Shown one piece after another: positions 55,366 through 63,877 of a DNA stretch of 64,000 nucleotides (positions are counted from its first letter, which is position 1; the number at the start of each line of letters is the position of its first letter). Position numbers and translations under genes: made by a program. Below the pieces are notes generated by a model. The model had not been told where the DNA came from, made no database searches, and was given only the letters and a program-made list of their open reading frames with translations. The DNA comes from Novosphingobium cyanobacteriorum (lineage in GTDB: Bacteria; Pseudomonadota; Alphaproteobacteria; Sphingomonadales; Sphingomonadaceae), in contig NZ_JAROCY010000019.1 in NCBI RefSeq assembly GCF_029436685.1, positions 20,550 to 84,549 on the forward strand, read 5' to 3'.

Positions 55366-56682
55366 ATGATGCTCAAGACCTTCACCCGGCCGACCGCCGA
55401 ACCGCGCTACGTGAAGCAGATTTCGGTCATCGCGGCCTGCCTCGTGATCTTTGCGGCGACGACCATATTCCGCATCCGGGACTATACCGACAAGTCGATA
55501 GACTTCCAGGTCATGTTCAAGATGATGTGCGTGGGCCTCAGTCTCGTCGTCCCGTTGGTCGCGCTGGTCAGTCGTCGCATGTCCCTTGCCGATCCGATCC
55601 TGGGCGCCTGGCTGCTTACCCTGCTCTCGCTCGTCATGTCCGCCACCCAGGCGGACAACCCGGTGCTTTCGTTGATGAACAGCGTGCCCATGCTTGGCTG
55701 TTTCCTGTTCTGTGTCTGGATGACGCAGCGTCTGGGCGAAGATGTGGTCGTCAATCTGCTGATCCTCCTGGTCGGGGGAATCGCGGTCATCTCGCTTGTC
55801 GTCTATTTCGCCTATCCCGAGCTCGGACGCATGCACGCCTGGCTCGGAAGCGAATTTGGCGAGAACAACCGCATCCAGGGGATTGCCGGTACGCCCAACG
55901 GTCTGGGCTCGATGACGTCGATGGCGCTCATCCTGACCATCCTCTATTTCCGTCGCCTCAAGGGACGAATGCGCTCGCTGGTGCTGCTTGCGGCAATCCC
56001 GATCGCGGCCTGCCTCGTCATGTCGAACAGCCGCATGAGCATGGCCTCGCTGCTGGTTTGCCTCACCATCTATATCATGCGTCGGGGCAACCGGGCCGCC
56101 AACATCGGGATGGTCGCGCTGGTGGTCGCATTTGTCGGAGCCCTTCTTCTTGCAGCGCCTGATCTTATCCTGAGTTCACTCGCGCGCTCAGGCCAGGCTT
56201 CCGAAATCACCAGCGGAACAGGACGATCCGAAATCTGGACGGTCGTTATCGAGCACATCGCCGCAAGGCCGGTCGCGGGATATGGCTACGCCATGTCGAC
56301 GACGATCCTGCCCCAGGATCCGCGCCTGTTCTCGGTGGCAGCGCACTGCCATAACATGTATCTTGAGGTCTTTTTTTCGGGCGGCATCATTACCTTCGCA
56401 CTGCTGCTCGTGGCCTTGGCCGCGACGCTTTACGCAGGGCTGCGCGCTTCGTGCTTCGAACCCATGGTCGTCATGCTGTTCTACCTCCTGCGAGGCATCA
56501 CCGAGCCCGCGCCATTCGACAACCTGCCTTCGTTCGCAGGATATACCTTCTACCTCGCAATTGCGATCATCGTCCTGCGTTCGCGCCAGTTCCGGGCAAA
56601 GGAGCTGCAAGACCAAGCGATGGTGGCCCGGTCCCTGCTCGACCGTTGCCGCGGCAACCTGACTGCCGGCGCGCCGGCCTGA
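55366..56682 (+). CDS. O-antigen ligase/EPS polymerase-like membrane protein
   Basis: 438-residue polytopic protein with about ten hydrophobic helices. The Wzy/WaaL signature loop is present: GTGRSEIWTVVIEHIAARPVAGYGYAM (residues about 284 on) and HCHNMYLEVFFSGGIIT, plus an upstream FGENNRIQGIAGTPNGLG region. It either polymerises repeat units or attaches polymer to an acceptor. ATG 55366 has GAAAGG about ten bases upstream. Second ligase/polymerase-like gene in the window after the one at 10.1 kb; its separate location suggests a distinct polymer or function. Confidence 0.85.
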   Translation: MMLKTFTRPTAEPRYVKQISVIAACLVIFAATTIFRIRDYTDKSIDFQVMFKMMCVGLSLVVPLVALVSRRMSLADPILGAWLLTLLSLVMSATQADNPVLSLMNSVPMLGCFLFCVWMTQRLGEDVVVNLLILLVGGIAVISLVVYFAYPELGRMHAWLGSEFGENNRIQGIAGTPNGLGSMTSMALILTILYFRRLKGRMRSLVLLAAIPIAACLVMSNSRMSMASLLVCLTIYIMRRGNRAANIGMVALVVAFVGALLLAAPDLILSSLARSGQASEITSGTGRSEIWTVVIEHIAARPVAGYGYAMSTTILPQDPRLFSVAAHCHNMYLEVFFSGGIITFALLLVALAATLYAGLRASCFEPMVVMLFYLLRGITEPAPFDNLPSFAGYTFYLAIAIIVLRSRQFRAKELQDQAMVARSLLDRCRGNLTAGAPA

Positions 56683-56683
56683 A

Positions 56684-57034
56684 TCAGGGCCGGCGCTGAA
56701 GGTAGACGGGAAACCGGCCTGCTTGCATGCGGCCCACGCATGCGCCATCCGGGTTGGCCGCCTGCACGTGCAGCCTCTCGTTTTCTGATAGATGCGAACG
56801 CTCTGCGACTTCGCAAGCGCACGCAGCATCAGGCCCATGCAGCAGATGCGCTGGGGCGCTCTGCATCGAGTGGATCGAAGCCAAGCGCCCGTCCCCGGCC
56901 TCGACGCGTCGCCGCCTCGCAAGCCTCGTTCTGACAGGCGGGTCGCGGGCGAACATGTCCTGTTCTCTGCAAATCCGGTCCAGCTCGATCCAGATTCCAC
57001 CGGCTGAACGGACGGGAATGATCGCCGGCCTCAA
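56684..57034 (-). CDS. Doubtful 116-residue hypothetical protein
   Basis: An open frame from TTG 57034 ending one base from the ligase stop. The product (ELDRICREQDMFARDPPVRTRL ... CVGRMQAGRFPVYLQRRP) is charged, with no signal, membrane helix or known motif. ATG 56959 is an internal alternative start. Kept as a low-confidence entry because no better use of the stretch is seen. Confidence 0.25.
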   Translation of the reverse strand: MRPAIIPVRSAGGIWIELDRICREQDMFARDPPVRTRLARRRRVEAGDGRLASIHSMQSAPAHLLHGPDAACACEVAERSHLSENERLHVQAANPDGACVGRMQAGRFPVYLQRRP

Positions 57035-57171
57035 TCATGGGGGAGCGCCTTGTCCGGCACCAGACACCTCAAAGGCGCACGTTGCCCGATTTCCAAGGCA
57101 CTGATCCTGAAAGGTTCAGCCCGGTGTGAAGGCGAGAGTGCTCGCGACCATCACCGGGCAGAACGCCAGCC

Positions 57172-58272
57172 TCATCCGGCCGGCACCACCTGCGGCGGGC
57201 GCCTTGATGCCTTGCCCCAGGGCTTCTCGAACAGGAAACCCAACCCGCCACGCGTCAGGATCGCCCAGATGGCGATGGCAAGGGCGGTAACAGTTGCGAC
57301 GAAAAGCACCGGATAGATTGCCAGGAGCGGTGCCGTGCCGCGGATCCAGCCCATCATGCCAGGCAGATAGTGCATTTCGGCAAAAGTCAGCAGGCTGATC
57401 AGCATGGGGTGGAGCACGTAGAGCTGCAAGGTGTTGCGACCAAGGTACTTGAGGACCGAGACCGGCCTCCAGTGCGAGATCAATGTCCCGACCATGATGA
57501 TCGTCGCCGATCCGATTAGGCCTGCAGGCAACCAGGCGCCTGGGAACTTCTCGCCGAGCAGGAAGATCAGGCCAACCGACAGGACGTAAGCCGCCATCAT
57601 AAGCGCAGCGTAGCGCCAGTTTGCACGGGCGGTGACCTGATTGATCAGGTCGGGACACCGCGCGCCGAGCAGAAAGAAAAAGCCGCAGCGCATGATGTAG
57701 GAAGGCTGATCCACAAGCTGCTCGGACAGGCCCGAAATGATCGCGGCGACACCCAGGACTGCCCATATCGGCAGCCGCATCGTGGCTCGGGCGATGATGT
57801 TGTAGAGAGACAGGGCCCACAGGAACCACAGGAAGGAATAAGGCGCCACCAGCTTCAACAGGACGGTGCCCACAACTTCGGTCAGCGAGAACACCTGGCC
57901 GACTTCGACGAACTGCAAGGTCGACCCGACGATCTGGTTGATGAAGAGCCAGATCGTGTACATGTAGAGGAGAAACAGCACGCGTTTCTCGAACAGCACA
58001 TTCCAATCCTGCTTCACCAGGCTCTTGGCGAGATAGCCCGAAATCAGGAAGAAAGTCGGCATGCGGATCGGCTTGGTCGCACTGACCAGCACGTCCCAGA
58101 TCTTGCCGATCGTCCCCGTCCCGGCGATGTCGGCATAGTTGTGTCCATAGGAATGGACGAAGATCACCAGCAGGATGGAGATTCCGCGAGCGAGATCCAG
58201 ACTGTCCAGCCGGCTGACAGCCGGCGCAGCGGGTATCGCTTGCGATGTATCACCAATTGCGGCTTCAGCCAT
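57172..58272 (-). CDS. Acyltransferase-3 family membrane protein
   Basis: 366-residue integral membrane protein of the OafA/NodX acyltransferase-3 family, which puts acetyl or succinyl groups on EPS and O-antigen sugars. Family signs: RLDSLDLARGISILLVIFVHSYGH (first helix with the conserved R-x-x-D-x-x-R-G and histidine), FFLISGYL, and LGRNTLQLYVLHPMLI near the C-terminus. About ten helices. Start ATG 58272 has AGGAAG upstream and fits the family; the frame opens at 58347. It is convergent with the ligase gene. Likely decorates the polymer made by this locus. Confidence 0.88.
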   Translation of the reverse strand: MAEAAIGDTSQAIPAAPAVSRLDSLDLARGISILLVIFVHSYGHNYADIAGTGTIGKIWDVLVSATKPIRMPTFFLISGYLAKSLVKQDWNVLFEKRVLFLLYMYTIWLFINQIVGSTLQFVEVGQVFSLTEVVGTVLLKLVAPYSFLWFLWALSLYNIIARATMRLPIWAVLGVAAIISGLSEQLVDQPSYIMRCGFFFLLGARCPDLINQVTARANWRYAALMMAAYVLSVGLIFLLGEKFPGAWLPAGLIGSATIIMVGTLISHWRPVSVLKYLGRNTLQLYVLHPMLISLLTFAEMHYLPGMMGWIRGTAPLLAIYPVLFVATVTALAIAIWAILTRGGLGFLFEKPWGKASRRPPQVVPAG

Positions 58273-58999
58273 GCGCTTCCTGCCTTCCAATGCTGCAGTG
58301 CAGCGTCTTGCCCCAGAGCGCGACGCGGTACAATATCCCAAATCCACCGGCCTGTCTCAAAACGGACGCAGATGCGGCAAAAGGAACGCAAATGGCCGCT
58401 CCAGCAGGGTCGCTCGTCCGACAATCCCGGTAATCCTTCCCGAGCCGCGCCGAGCCGACCGGCGAAGCGCGCTTGCCAGCGCCCCGATGGCTCTTACCCT
58501 CGCATCTCTGCAGTCCCTTGCGGCTGGACCGCGTCGACCCAATCCAGCATCGGTTGCTCCAGCGATTGCGCCCGATCTTGCAATGCACCGCTGATCTCGG
58601 TCCGACCGACCAGACGATAGCCACACGCCTTTGCTGCAGGGCGCCGGGAACCGGTCTCAAGCCATGAAGCTCGATCAGCATCGGGACGGGACGCAACGGG
58701 AGCCGCGCGCGGTGACGTTCGACAACATCGCCAAACGGCTCGCCTCAAAGATATCACGGTTCATCGCTAAGTATTGATTTCAGATACCAGATCTCGAACC
58801 ACTGAAAGCAAGATACGTTCTTCGTTCCCGGCCTGGCCTGTTGGCTCTGCGAGTCACCGCTCTCAATAGCACCGCACTTTTTGCCAGATCCTTGATTCTG
58901 CGAAAATATTATTGACAGAGGCGGAGAGCAGGAGTTTACTTTCCATTAACCAAAACATAGGGTCAGCGCGTTGCGATTCTTGCGCAAGGAGCTTCCCTG
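58273..58999. other. Intergenic region before the 1001-aa RTX gene
   Basis: No gene supported. The last 150 bases are AT-rich and include TTAACCAA (58946-58953), a near match to the TTAACCAT half-site, about 50 bases upstream of ATG 59000. Confidence 0.45.
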
Positions 59000-61900
59000 A
59001 TGTTGCCGATTTCTGCCGATCCGACGAATTTCATCGACGCGACCGGGCTTTCCCAGATCCTGATCGGAACGGACGGCAACGACCGGTTCAAGACCTTCTA
59101 TGGCAAGGTCGGCTCGAGCGAGAGCTGGATGTACGGCGGCTTCGGCGACGACACTTACATAGTGCTTTCCTCGAAGGACCGTGTCATCGAGAATGCGGAC
59201 GAAGGCATCGATACGGTTCGAAGCGACTGGTTTTTTGCCTTGCCCAAGAATGTGGAGAACCTGGTCCTGACAGGATCGCTCTCCGTTGGTGCGACCGGCA
59301 ACGCCCTCGACAACATCATCATCGGCAATTCCGGCAACAACATCATTGATGGCGGACTTGGTGCCGACGAGCTGACCGGCGGGGCTGGCAACGACATGTT
59401 CGTGCTCAATGGCGACGACATCGTCGTGGACTTCCAGGCCGGAGATTACTTCGACCTGCGCGACGCAACCGGCATCACCTCATTCAGCCAGGTTGCCGCC
59501 GGCATGCTACAGGACGGCAGCGACGTGCTGCTTTCGCTTGGCAGCGCGGGCACCGTCAGGATCAGGAACGCGACTGTTGCGCAATTCGACCAGGGCGATT
59601 TCCTGCTCAGCACCAACCTGTCGCAATACAAGCTCACCTTCTCGGATGAATTCGATACGATCAGCCTCAATACCGGAACCGGCAGCGATGGCACTTGGTA
59701 CCCGCTGTTCTCGAGAACCGGGCTGGCCGCCCACACCACGCCCGATCATGGCTCGGTCCAGTACTTTACTTATCCTGACGATACCGGAACCTACGGGCAA
59801 CCGATCGGCATGAACCCCTTTTCGATCCAGGACGGCATCTTGACGATCACCATGGACAAGGTGGCGCGCTCCGAACAGTACAAGATTTACGGCTACGATT
59901 ACACGTCGGGCATGATCAATTCACTGGCGACCTTCAGCCAGACCTATGGCTATTTCGAGATCAAGGCCAAGCTTCCGGTCGGCCAGGGCCTCCATGATGC
60001 GTTCTGGCTGCTTGGCGCCGACGGCACCTGGCCGCCCGAACTCGATATCGTCGAGCAGAAGGGCAACGATCCCAACAATGTCATCACCGTGGCCCATGCG
60101 ACGAGCAACGGCCAGCGCATCTCGCACGCGAAAATCTACAATGTCCCGACCGCCTCGACCGAATTCCACACCTACGGGCTTGATTGGGAACCAGACTTCC
60201 TGACCTGGTACATTGACGGCGTAGCAGTCCGGACCCAGCCGACCTGGCCGGGGATGGACGTTCCGATGTATCTCATTGCAAGTCTGGGCGGCGGTGGGCC
60301 CTGGGCGGGAGATCCGGACGCGACGACGCCTTTCCCGGCACAGTTCCAGATCGATTACATCCGCGTCTACGCCAGCGAGCACACCGTCGAGAAGGGTGTG
60401 CCTGTCGACAAGGTCGGCACGGATGGTGCCGACAAGATCTATGGCACCAGCTTGGGCGATCGACTGAACGGTGGGCTGGGCGACGATCGCCTTTACGGCC
60501 TTGCAGGCAACGACACGCTGATCGGCGGAGGTGGCAATGACCTGCTCGACGGCGGGTTTGGCGACGACCGCTACGTCATCGTCAGCGGCACCGAGAAAAT
60601 CGGGGAAGGTGGCAACAATGGCATCGACACAGTCGAAACCGCCCTTTCCAGCTATACGCTCGGCATCAATGTCGAGAATCTCGTCTACACCGGTACTGGC
60701 TACTTTACCGGAACCGGGAACGGCGAGGACAATGTCATCGCCGGAGGCAATGGCGGCAATACGCTCAACGGCGGAGCAGGGAACGACACGATCTATGGCG
60801 GTGTGTTGGGCGATCAGGTGAATGCAGGTGACGGCAATGACACCGTCGATGGCAGAGCGGGCAACGACACCATCCGCGGCAATGCCGGCGACGACAGTCT
60901 CTTCGGCGGAGAGGGCGAAGACCTGATCAAGGGCGACGACGGAAACGACCAGATCTTCGGCGGATTGGGGCTCGACAATCTGCAGGGCAATGCAGGTAAC
61001 GACATCATCGATGGCGGCATCGGCAAGGACCGCATGGTAGGCGGAAACGGCGACGACACCTACATCGTCGACACAACTGCCGATACGATCACCGAGTTGC
61101 TCAACGAGGGCACCGACACCATCCGCACCGCCCTTTCCAGCTATACGCTTGGCGCCAACCTCGAGAACCTCGAATATACCGGAACCGGCTCCATTGTCGG
61201 CACCGGCAACGAACTCGACAACCTGCTCAAGGGCGGTGCCGGGCAGGACTTCCTGACCGGCCTTGGCGGCAACGACACATATATCATCAACAGCACCGGC
61301 GATCAGGTCATCGAAGCCGACAATGGCGGCATCGACACGATCCGGACGGACCTGACGACCTATAAGCTCTCAACCAACCTGGAAAACCTCGCCTATACCG
61401 GTAACCGTGCCTTCACCGGCACCGGCAATAGCGCCGCCAACGCAATATCCGGGGGGGCACTCAATGACCGCTTGGACGGACAAGCAGGCGCCGATACGCT
61501 TGCCGGGCTCGCTGGAAACGACACGTATGTGGTCGACAACATCAACGATGTGGTCCTGGAGAACCCCGGCGAAGGCCTCGACCGGATTCTGGCCAAGGTA
61601 ACGTTCACGGCCAGTGACAATGTCGAAACGATACAGCTTTCGACAAGCAAGTCCATAAACGCCACCGGAAATGCCCTGGCCAACACCCTTGTCGGCAATG
61701 GCGGAGCCAATGTCCTCGATGGTCGCGCCGGGGCCGACGTGCTTACCGGAGGCGGGGGGAACGATGTATTCCAGTTCCGCTTGGGTGAGGGCCAGGCCGA
61801 TGTGGTCAAGGATTTCAGCGGCGCAGGTGCGTTCGGCGGCGATCTTCTCCGGTTCGTGGGCTACGGGGCCGACGCCCAGCTCATCCAGATCGGGAACTCG

Positions 61901-62005
61901 GACTTTTACGAAATTCACGCAGGCATCGACGGCGGAGGATCCATCGAAACCATCCAGGTTGTCGGTGTTACCAATCTTGCTGCGCAGGACTTCGTCTTCA
62001 TCTGA
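59000..62005 (+). CDS. GH16-RTX secreted glycoside hydrolase (1001 aa)
   Basis: Collinear with the 1717-residue protein but lacking cadherin domains. Residues 1-205, RTX-like repeats; about 208-458, family-16 glycoside hydrolase with catalytic ELDIVE at 347-352 and the partner stretch HTYGLDWEPDFLTWYIDG; about 480-990, RTX arrays (GNDTIRGNAGDDSLFGGEG and similar). It ends AAQDFVFI, a type I tail. ATG 59000 has AAGGAG nine bases upstream. As with ExsH-type enzymes it probably cleaves an extracellular beta-glucan or the native EPS; calcium binding by the repeats would let it fold only outside the cell. The best start-supported member of the trio. Followed by a hairpin. Confidence 0.92.
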   Translation: MLPISADPTNFIDATGLSQILIGTDGNDRFKTFYGKVGSSESWMYGGFGDDTYIVLSSKDRVIENADEGIDTVRSDWFFALPKNVENLVLTGSLSVGATGNALDNIIIGNSGNNIIDGGLGADELTGGAGNDMFVLNGDDIVVDFQAGDYFDLRDATGITSFSQVAAGMLQDGSDVLLSLGSAGTVRIRNATVAQFDQGDFLLSTNLSQYKLTFSDEFDTISLNTGTGSDGTWYPLFSRTGLAAHTTPDHGSVQYFTYPDDTGTYGQPIGMNPFSIQDGILTITMDKVARSEQYKIYGYDYTSGMINSLATFSQTYGYFEIKAKLPVGQGLHDAFWLLGADGTWPPELDIVEQKGNDPNNVITVAHATSNGQRISHAKIYNVPTASTEFHTYGLDWEPDFLTWYIDGVAVRTQPTWPGMDVPMYLIASLGGGGPWAGDPDATTPFPAQFQIDYIRVYASEHTVEKGVPVDKVGTDGADKIYGTSLGDRLNGGLGDDRLYGLAGNDTLIGGGGNDLLDGGFGDDRYVIVSGTEKIGEGGNNGIDTVETALSSYTLGINVENLVYTGTGYFTGTGNGEDNVIAGGNGGNTLNGGAGNDTIYGGVLGDQVNAGDGNDTVDGRAGNDTIRGNAGDDSLFGGEGEDLIKGDDGNDQIFGGLGLDNLQGNAGNDIIDGGIGKDRMVGGNGDDTYIVDTTADTITELLNEGTDTIRTALSSYTLGANLENLEYTGTGSIVGTGNELDNLLKGGAGQDFLTGLGGNDTYIINSTGDQVIEADNGGIDTIRTDLTTYKLSTNLENLAYTGNRAFTGTGNSAANAISGGALNDRLDGQAGADTLAGLAGNDTYVVDNINDVVLENPGEGLDRILAKVTFTASDNVETIQLSTSKSINATGNALANTLVGNGGANVLDGRAGADVLTGGGGNDVFQFRLGEGQADVVKDFSGAGAFGGDLLRFVGYGADAQLIQIGNSDFYEIHAGIDGGGSIETIQVVGVTNLAAQDFVFI

Positions 62006-62406
62006 CCAAGCGCTTGGCGGGACCAAAGCCCCGCCCGCCAAGCCCGTTTGCCTGCAGAGACCCATGCCTCCATTGTGGCCGGATATGGATACCACTTGCT
62101 GGTCGGGAGCGGTCATCATCGTCAAGGCCACGCCGACAGCCGGGCAAGTCGTCGGCGTTGGCTGACGCGCGCTCAAGGTCAAGAGACGGGCAATACTTCG
62201 ATTGGGGTCTTCGCTTGAAAGGTTGCCCTACTTCACGTGGTAGATCACATTTGCTGACAGGCACTCGCGCTGCCTCCACCCGATTGGCAACCAGGGAACG
62301 AAGACTGCCCGGATTCCATGAGGAATATGAAATATTAACCAGACGTGTTCCACAAATTGCCCACAAATTTCCCGCATTGCGTGACTATTCATCATGGGAG
62401 TCCAGC
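62006..62406. other. Intergenic region with terminator and TTAACC
   Basis: Holds the terminator of the GH16-RTX gene at 62012-62043 and, at 62335-62340, TTAACC upstream of the PilZ gene. No gene supported. Confidence 0.5.
62012..62043 (+). terminator. Hairpin after the 1001-aa RTX gene
   Basis: GCTTGGCGGG pairs with CCCGCCAAGC around a 12-base loop, seven bases past the stop. The T-tract is short (CCGTTTGCC), so termination may be partial. Confidence 0.7.
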
Positions 62407-62808
62407 ATGACCACGCGCGACCGGCGCAAGACGCACCGCATTGCAAGCGAGAACGTCATCCATGTCAGAAGTGCGATGCAAAAGATCCACGGAGTCTCGC
62501 TGGTGGATCTTTCTGTGTCGGGCTGCCGCGTGAAGGTACTGGGCTCGTCCATTGCTGCTGGACAGCTGCTCATCGTGCGCCCCGAAGGGATCGAAGGGCT
62601 TGAAGGAGTCGTCCGCTGGGTCGAGGATGGTGAGGCGGGCATCGAGTTCAACCGCCCCCTTCACCCCAGTGTGCTCGATCACCTGGTTTCCCAGCCGCAC
62701 CCCTCACACGGTGAGGCTGACTCCGTTTATGGTCGAACTCCCGTTTTCGGGAGTTCCGCGATGCTTCCGATTAGCCGGAGATTCGAGGTCTATCGTAGCG
62801 TCGCCTGA
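62407..62808 (+). CDS. PilZ-domain protein (133 aa)
   Basis: Short PilZ protein: RDRRKTHRI at the start (arginine-rich c-di-GMP loop), LVDLSVSGCRVKVLG (the D-x-S-x-x-G core) and VVRWVEDGEAGIEF. Such single-domain PilZ proteins act as c-di-GMP receptors for EPS synthesis, motility or secretion. ATG 62407 has GGGAG six bases upstream; the frame extends to 62014 without support. It sits between a GH16-RTX gene and the type I secretion gene. Confidence 0.85.
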   Translation: MTTRDRRKTHRIASENVIHVRSAMQKIHGVSLVDLSVSGCRVKVLGSSIAAGQLLIVRPEGIEGLEGVVRWVEDGEAGIEFNRPLHPSVLDHLVSQPHPSHGEADSVYGRTPVFGSSAMLPISRRFEVYRSVA

Positions 62809-62847
62809 TGCAACCCAGGTTGGCTGGGAGCGCCGTTGGATCTCGGC

Positions 62848-63549
62848 CTAGACAGACAGGCCGACCAGTGCGCTTGCACGATCGTGCAGCATGAGTCGCT
62901 TGCCATCGACCGAAACTCCCAGGCTGTCGATCGTCAGTTTGCGCTGCTGGGCATGCGACACCAGTCGCTCGAGGGCGATTTCGTGGTTGTCGAGGATCTG
63001 AAATCGGATTGCAGCCTCATCACTCTCGTGCACTATCGCATGGCAAGCACCAACCCGGCGAAAACTCCAGCCAGGCGGCGCAACCCATTCATTTCTCAGG
63101 ACGAGGATGTGGGGTGCCCCATCATGCAAGCCCAGCCTGATGGTGAGCTGCATGGCACCACCTGAGACCTCCGGCATCGCGACCTCGAAGGCAGGTGCGC
63201 CGGCGAACACGACCGCGACAGGTGTTGAACGCAACATGACCCCTTCCGGCAGCCGGATATCGGGCAGGCGCATGCCTGCAAGGTAGCCGAGGTCGCGCCT
63301 ATCGAATTCGGCCTGCAACGCGATAGGGTTGGCAATCAACGTCCTGGGAATACCTGCGCTTTGGTCCATTTGCCGCAACGCGGGGATGCAGGCAGGGCAT
63401 GCAAGAAATTCCGACAGTTCCGGGCAAAAATGATCGACGCGGCAATACCGGAAGAATGTGCAGCCACACCTGACACATCCATAGCCCGATCGCCGTCGCG
63501 CCAGCGGCCTGTCAAACCGATCCGCTTCTCCAAGAACTGCCAGTGTCAT
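62848..63549 (-). CDS. Cysteine-rich N-terminal protein of unknown function
   Basis: Product of about 233 residues. The N-terminal 60 residues hold six cysteines in C-x-x-C-like spacing (GYGCVRCGCTFFRYCRVDHFCPELSEFLACPACIPAL), probably a metal-binding ribbon. The remainder is a mixed alpha/beta domain without recognised motif (DIRLPEGVMLRSTPVAVVF, LTIRLGLHDGAPHILVLRNEW). ATG 63549 is chosen for GGGGG upstream; ATG 63606 and 63561 are in frame. It lies head-to-head with the type I secretion gene, so the two may share a control region. No function assigned. Confidence 0.55.
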   Translation of the reverse strand: MTLAVLGEADRFDRPLARRRSGYGCVRCGCTFFRYCRVDHFCPELSEFLACPACIPALRQMDQSAGIPRTLIANPIALQAEFDRRDLGYLAGMRLPDIRLPEGVMLRSTPVAVVFAGAPAFEVAMPEVSGGAMQLTIRLGLHDGAPHILVLRNEWVAPPGWSFRRVGACHAIVHESDEAAIRFQILDNHEIALERLVSHAQQRKLTIDSLGVSVDGKRLMLHDRASALVGLSV

Positions 63550-63606
63550 TCGCGCCCCCATACCGGACAAGCAAAGCTCCGTCGCGACCCGCCTTTCTTT
63601 TCCCAT

Positions 63607-63877
63607 CCGCCAGATTTCTTTTTTCGAAGCCTCAGTGCTCGCTCAAGCGTTGTCAAGTCGTCCCCACCGACAAAGGTGGTGCTGCTCTGTCCCCGCTCGG
63701 ATTGGTGGGTTGCAAAGGCTGGTCGGTACGATTGGGCATATTCCTTCTACCAGGCTGGTGAGCGGCGGCCGGCACCAGGGATCCGTGGGAAGGTTACGAC
63801 ATTTTCATGTTATCCTGCCGGGAATTGGGGTAGGACGCCCGCGATCGCCGCGGTATGGCGTAAACGATTGGACTACA
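63607..63877. other. Divergent intergenic region before T1SS gene
   Basis: No gene supported. Likely promoter region for the type I transporter gene and the cysteine-rich gene. Confidence 0.45.
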
